Shown here piece by piece: positions 33,424 through 36,504 of a stretch of DNA of 36,504 nt. Positions within the stretch are counted from its first letter, which is position 1. The number at the start of each line of letters is the position of its first letter. The notes under the pieces are model-generated. The model made no database searches. It worked only from the letters and a program-made list of their open reading frames with translations, and had not been told where the DNA came from. Source of the DNA: an uncultured Peptoniphilus sp. (GTDB taxonomy: Bacteria; Bacillota; Clostridia; Tissierellales; Peptoniphilaceae); NCBI RefSeq assembly GCF_946222045.1, contig NZ_CAMILN010000017.1:1-36504 (forward strand), written 5' to 3'. The translations under genes were made by a program, and so were the position numbers.

Positions 33424-34719
33424 GTGAGGTATGCTCCAGATTATAAGATTTCCCTAGAGAAATCATATGAATTATTGGAAGATGCCGAAATCTCTGAAAT
33501 TCCTATTGATTTAAATAAAATTATTGATTGCTTTAGCAATGAAATCAGTGTAAAAACTTACTCTGAATATATGAATGATGCTAACTGTTCTTTACAAGAT
33601 GTGATTGATTTTTTCGATAGTGATTTAGGCGCTTGTAGTTATAGACCCGATACAAATAAGTATATTATTTATTATAATGACGTGGATAAAACTGAGAACT
33701 GGATTAGATTTACCATCGCTCATGAACTAGGACATATTTTTATTGGTCATCACCAAATGTATGGTGTTGATGTTCTATCCAGAAAGGGTGTTGGTAAACA
33801 TAAATACAAAGAACTTGAAAAAGAAGCAAATAATTTTGCTAGAAATTTACTAACACCTGCACCACTTGCTGAACAAGTTGTAGCATTTGAAAAAAAGGAA
33901 AATCCTTCTACGCTTTCTAGTTTATTTGAAATTACTTATAATGCTGCAGAAGTAAGATTAAAATATATATCAAGAGATTTAAGAGATTTTTCTAATTCTA
34001 TGTTAGCTTTTTTCAAAAACACATTTAATCCTCTGAGTATATATTGCCCTGAATGTGGTGTTGAACACGAAAAAGGAACAAACTATTGTGCTAATTGTGG
34101 CTCTAAATCTTTAGCTTTTGGATTTAAATATAAGCGTTTATCTGATAGTAACAATTCTATTAAGTATAGTACTTGTATTATATGTGGTCATAACAACTTT
34201 AATCGTCATGCAAAATTTTGTCCTATATGTGGGGTTCCTATATATAACTCTTGTTCTGATAACAAGGATCATGATGTTAAATTAACTGATTATTACTGCT
34301 CAACATGTGGAAGTCCCACTACAATGAAAGACTATATTAAAGAGATTACAGAAAAAAGAGGTGAAAGAGATATGCTTTATGAAGATGGTGTAGAATTTGA
34401 TGAATCAACAATGAAAGTAAAAATTTGTCCTAAATGTGGAAACGAAGAATTTAGTGATGATGCATTATTTTGCAAAATATGTGGAACGAACTTATATAAT
34501 GATTGCGAAGGAATTCATACTCAGAATTTTAACGGCTTTGATGATATTGGTGAAATACATCATAACCCAAGTAATGCCAGATACTGCGAAACTTGTGGGG
34601 CTAAAACAAGATTTTTTATAGATGGAATCTTATGCGACCACAGTGAATACAATAAAGATTTTACTGATGATTCTAATTCAGGATTTGATTTTTCAAGTGA
34701 TGATCAGATTCCTTTCTAA
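33424..34719 (+). CDS. ImmA/IrrE metallopeptidase fused to several zinc ribbons
   Basis: A 431-residue protein. The first ~185 residues form the ImmA/IrrE peptidase, with HELGH (H100, E101, H104) and EKEANNFARNLL supplying the third zinc ligand. In ICEBs1, ImmA cleaves the repressor ImmR to induce the element. Residues ~205-405 carry CxxC zinc-ribbon knuckles: C208/C211 with C222/C225, C251/C254 with C266/C269, C292/C295, C335/C338 with C350/C353, and C388/C391. Most family members end soon after the peptidase. GTG at 33424 follows the repressor stop by two bases, with GGAGATATG ahead. Confidence 0.9.
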   Translation: MRYAPDYKISLEKSYELLEDAEISEIPIDLNKIIDCFSNEISVKTYSEYMNDANCSLQDVIDFFDSDLGACSYRPDTNKYIIYYNDVDKTENWIRFTIAHELGHIFIGHHQMYGVDVLSRKGVGKHKYKELEKEANNFARNLLTPAPLAEQVVAFEKKENPSTLSSLFEITYNAAEVRLKYISRDLRDFSNSMLAFFKNTFNPLSIYCPECGVEHEKGTNYCANCGSKSLAFGFKYKRLSDSNNSIKYSTCIICGHNNFNRHAKFCPICGVPIYNSCSDNKDHDVKLTDYYCSTCGSPTTMKDYIKEITEKRGERDMLYEDGVEFDESTMKVKICPKCGNEEFSDDALFCKICGTNLYNDCEGIHTQNFNGFDDIGEIHHNPSNARYCETCGAKTRFFIDGILCDHSEYNKDFTDDSNSGFDFSSDDQIPF

Positions 34720-34728
34720 CTAAAAGAA

Positions 34729-34761
34729 CTAGCCTATTTATTTTTGGCTAGCTCTTTTTTT
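34729..34761 (+). terminator. Intrinsic terminator of the immunity operon
   Basis: CTAGCC (34729-34734) pairs with GGCTAG (34746-34751) and is followed by CTCTTTTTTT on the plus strand, ten bases after the ImmA-like stop. Confidence 0.8.
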
Positions 34762-34773
34762 AATATATTTTAT

Positions 34774-34818
34774 ATGTCTATTCTGTCCACTCTCCCTATA
34801 AATATCTATTCTGTCTAC
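34774..34818. repeat. Direct repeat in the gene-free stretch beyond the immunity operon
   Basis: Two 17-base copies of AT(G/A)TCTATTCTGTC(C/T)AC, at 34774-34790 and 34802-34818, repeat with a 28-base period and differ at two positions. The surrounding 34720-35152 stretch holds no intact gene, only two terminators and a degraded frame. A binding site or part of a recombination site is possible; no copy was found at the left end. Confidence 0.5.
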
Positions 34819-34871
34819 ACACCCCTACGATTTTTACTATTGATATGTTCCCACAATGTATTTTTCAAATA

Positions 34872-34915
34872 GAAAAATGGCTTTTAAGATTTCTTCTAAA
34901 ATCCTAAAAGCCATT
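34872..34915 (-). terminator. Intrinsic terminator on the minus strand
   Basis: ATGGCTTTTAGGATTT pairs with AAATCTTAAAAGCCAT (15 pairs, one mismatch) and is followed by TTTTTC on the minus strand. It lies 240 bases after the 35153-35926 gene and would end its transcript. Confidence 0.75.
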
Positions 34916-34938
34916 GATTTCAACAGTTTTATAGCTTG

Positions 34939-35130
34939 TTATTCTATTTTCTTGACATCAATACTACAGTCTCCACATGTGATAGTTAGGTTATATTCTA
35001 CCTTGTTTTTATTTCATAAAACCGCTAATTATTCTTGTTTTACATCATTATCGTCTACACCAACTAATTTTTTGATTAGGCTAATATATGACTCAACTAT
35101 AGAAAATGCTAAAAAGTAATTATTATTTCG
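34939..35130 (-). pseudogene. Degraded 3' end of an unidentified gene
   Basis: One minus-strand frame reads FLAFSIVESYISLIKKLVGV and DDNDVKQE, a stop, LAVL, a second stop, then NKNKVEYNLTITCGDCSIDV ending KKIE and a stop at 34941-34939. The protein-like character continues across both internal stops in the same frame, which suggests gene debris with point nonsense mutations. There is no start or ribosome-binding site. It might be the missing end of the broken recombinase upstream, but no family match was established. Confidence 0.4.
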
Positions 35131-35152
35131 TTATAAGCTCTCTCATAAGATT

Positions 35153-35926
35153 TTATCTATATAGTAATGAGTTGTATTTTACCAACTTTATTTCTGGTAT
35201 ATTCCCACGAGAAAAGTCGAGATACCCTAAAATTGCTATATCATATTCTTTAGTCTCATCTATTTTATCTTCAAATCTTCCACGAAATACTTTTGTTTTA
35301 TATCCCCATGTCTCCTCTCTTCTTTTGGTATAAATCAATAGTTTGAAAAATTCTTCAGATGGCTTGACTTGTCCCTCTTGCTCTGCTTGTTTCACTAGCT
35401 CAACCTTTAATTTAACTTTACCATAAAATATAAAAACTTTGCCTTCATATTCTTTATCTAACCACATACTAAGACTCTTTCTTGGGATTGTTCGTTGTAT
35501 TGAATTGCCCCCGTTAGAACTTTTTATAATAAGTGGATTATCTCTTTGTGCCTGGCTATTTATATTAATGTCTTTTGATGTGTCTCTATTCATCAGCATA
35601 TTTAATGCTGATTCGAGCTTATCTCGAATTTGATTATCATTCATTGTTTCTACATACTCAATTATTTGTTTTTTACTAGCATAATCATAATTATAAGAAC
35701 AATTGTCTAAATGATTTGAAGTAGGCTCTTTTGATAAGTATTCACGGTTCTTTGATGTTTTGTGTGTAAAAGCTAGTCTGGCTTCTTTACATTCTGGACA
35801 TCTCATATCTCCTTTATAATAAGATATGTCACCGTTATTTTTTTCATAATGCGCTTGAACTTCATCTAATTTATGAATTTGACCGTCTTTAACAAAATAA
35901 AAATCATCAAATTGTTTTCTTTTCAC
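35153..35926 (-). CDS. Unknown protein with CoiA-like zinc motif
   Basis: A 257-residue protein of unknown function. The N-terminus has CPEC (MRCPECKEARLAFTHKT) followed by HLDNC, a CxxC...HxxxC zinc site like that at the start of CoiA-type competence proteins. A polar helical middle (~75-130) joins a beta-rich C-terminal part (GKVFIFYGKVKLKVELV, EYDIAILGYLDFSRGN) that could be an OB fold. GTG at 35926 follows TGAGGTGAGATA. It lies on the outer side of the immunity genes, a usual place for lysogenic-conversion or defence genes. Function cannot be deduced. Confidence 0.75.
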   Translation of the reverse strand: MKRKQFDDFYFVKDGQIHKLDEVQAHYEKNNGDISYYKGDMRCPECKEARLAFTHKTSKNREYLSKEPTSNHLDNCSYNYDYASKKQIIEYVETMNDNQIRDKLESALNMLMNRDTSKDININSQAQRDNPLIIKSSNGGNSIQRTIPRKSLSMWLDKEYEGKVFIFYGKVKLKVELVKQAEQEGQVKPSEEFFKLLIYTKRREETWGYKTKVFRGRFEDKIDETKEYDIAILGYLDFSRGNIPEIKLVKYNSLLYR

Positions 35927-35973
35927 TATCTCACCTCATTTATTCCTTCACTTTTGTATTTATAGTTGATGCA

Positions 35974-36504
35974 TTATCTCCTATATTTATTTATAGAGCT
36001 ATATTTTCTACTCTTTCTATTATTCTCCTCATCAATATTACTCCTACTTGATTTTTCTTCTTGAACTTTATTAAATACTTCCTCTGTAATAATTGCTTCG
36101 TGATTATCTTTTAGAAGATAATAATTTTCTTTATTTACTGAATCTAATAGTTTTACAGAGCCTGTGTACTTTTCATTTTCTAACATGGTCTCAATACTTC
36201 TTTTTGGCCAATTGTTTTTCCCTGTTGGGGATTTTATATTTTCTTTTTCAAGTTCTTTGACAATGCCTATGACACTTTTTCCATCTGAGTACCAATTGAT
36301 ATTTTCTTGACTATTTTGATATGTTGGAAGTTTATAATCAACTCTCCATTTTCATCATGATCATAGCCATAGCACTTTCGATTATAAAGTTTTGATGTGC
36401 CTTGTGCTGCTCTTTGCTTTAGACCCCATTTTATATTTTCACTTCGCTGTTCGTTTTCTGATTGTGCCAAAGATTCCATAATGGATATGATCATATCAGT
36501 ATCA
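35974..36504 (-). pseudogene. Serine recombinase, frameshifted and truncated
   Basis: The right edge enters a large serine recombinase from within its N-terminal resolvase domain (IISIMESLAQSENEQRSENI, WGLKQRAAQGTSKLYNRKCY). At about 36299 one T is missing: restoring it turns the early stop into KKIFNWYSDGKSVIGIVKEL and continues through SIETMLENEKYTGSVKLL and DNHEAIITEEVFNKVQEEKS, the Recombinase domain. That frame then stops after SRKYSSINKYRR, before the zinc-ribbon and coiled-coil parts expected in this family. Two lesions make it very likely inactive. The first part is outside the window. Confidence 0.85.

Noticed and set aside
34856..35119. 87-residue plus-strand frame in the gene-free stretch
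   Set aside because: It runs through a minus-strand terminator hairpin, has no ribosome-binding site, and the minus strand of the same bases reads more like a decayed protein.

Overview
The window is a nearly complete siphovirus-type prophage of about 35 kb in a low-GC Gram-positive host (Bacillota). AT-rich codon use, AGGAGG ribosome-binding sites and many TTG and GTG starts point there. The gene order (DUF2800, DUF2815, PolA, VirE-type primase, VRR-NUC, SNF2, HNH, TerS, MetK, two methylases, TerL) is typical of phages of Clostridia, Tissierellia and some streptococci. The host genus cannot be fixed from the sequence. No tRNA, rRNA, CRISPR array or complete insertion sequence was seen.

Layout: most genes are on the minus strand, so phage order runs right to left. 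At the far right is a recombinase pseudogene with a 1-base deletion and a premature stop, next to an unrecognised zinc-motif gene (35153-35926) and 430 gene-free bases with gene debris. The immunity module is on the plus strand: an XRE repressor and an ImmA/IrrE peptidase carrying several zinc ribbons. It is divergent from the early genes across two overlapping promoters built into one 20-bp-arm inverted repeat. The early/replication module (32893 to 22642) has a sigma-like regulator, a RecB-like nuclease, an SSB-like protein, a PolA-type polymerase, a primase-helicase, VRR-NUC and SNF2 helicase, and a DUF1492/ArpU late regulator. A 109-bp interrupted palindrome between primase and VRR-NUC is a candidate origin.

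The packaging and DNA-modification block (21852 to 14732) holds HNH, a G-rich putative cos region, TerS, a compact S-adenosylmethionine synthetase, a ParB-methylase fusion, a C5-cytosine methylase, DUF4314 and TerL. The synthetase probably supplies methyl donor to the two methylases beside it. The HK97-type head genes (portal, Clp protease, capsid, connectors) follow, then the tail genes with a programmed -1 frameshift in the tail chaperone, a tape measure protein, baseplate and receptor-binding proteins, holin and amidase.

Four cassettes interrupt this backbone: an AbrB/RelE-type toxin-antitoxin pair on the opposite strand, a two-gene cassette (16414-16977), an NTF2-like gene (14268-14687) and a 98-residue gene (8273-8569). 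Each has a terminator, and three of the four have a credible promoter. Two of the terminators share the same stem. TerS and portal seem to use ATC and ATA start codons. No intact integrase is visible, so the prophage may be integration-defective, or its integrase lies outside the window. The left edge holds the first 17 codons of a probable host gene with a palindromic operator over its promoter.
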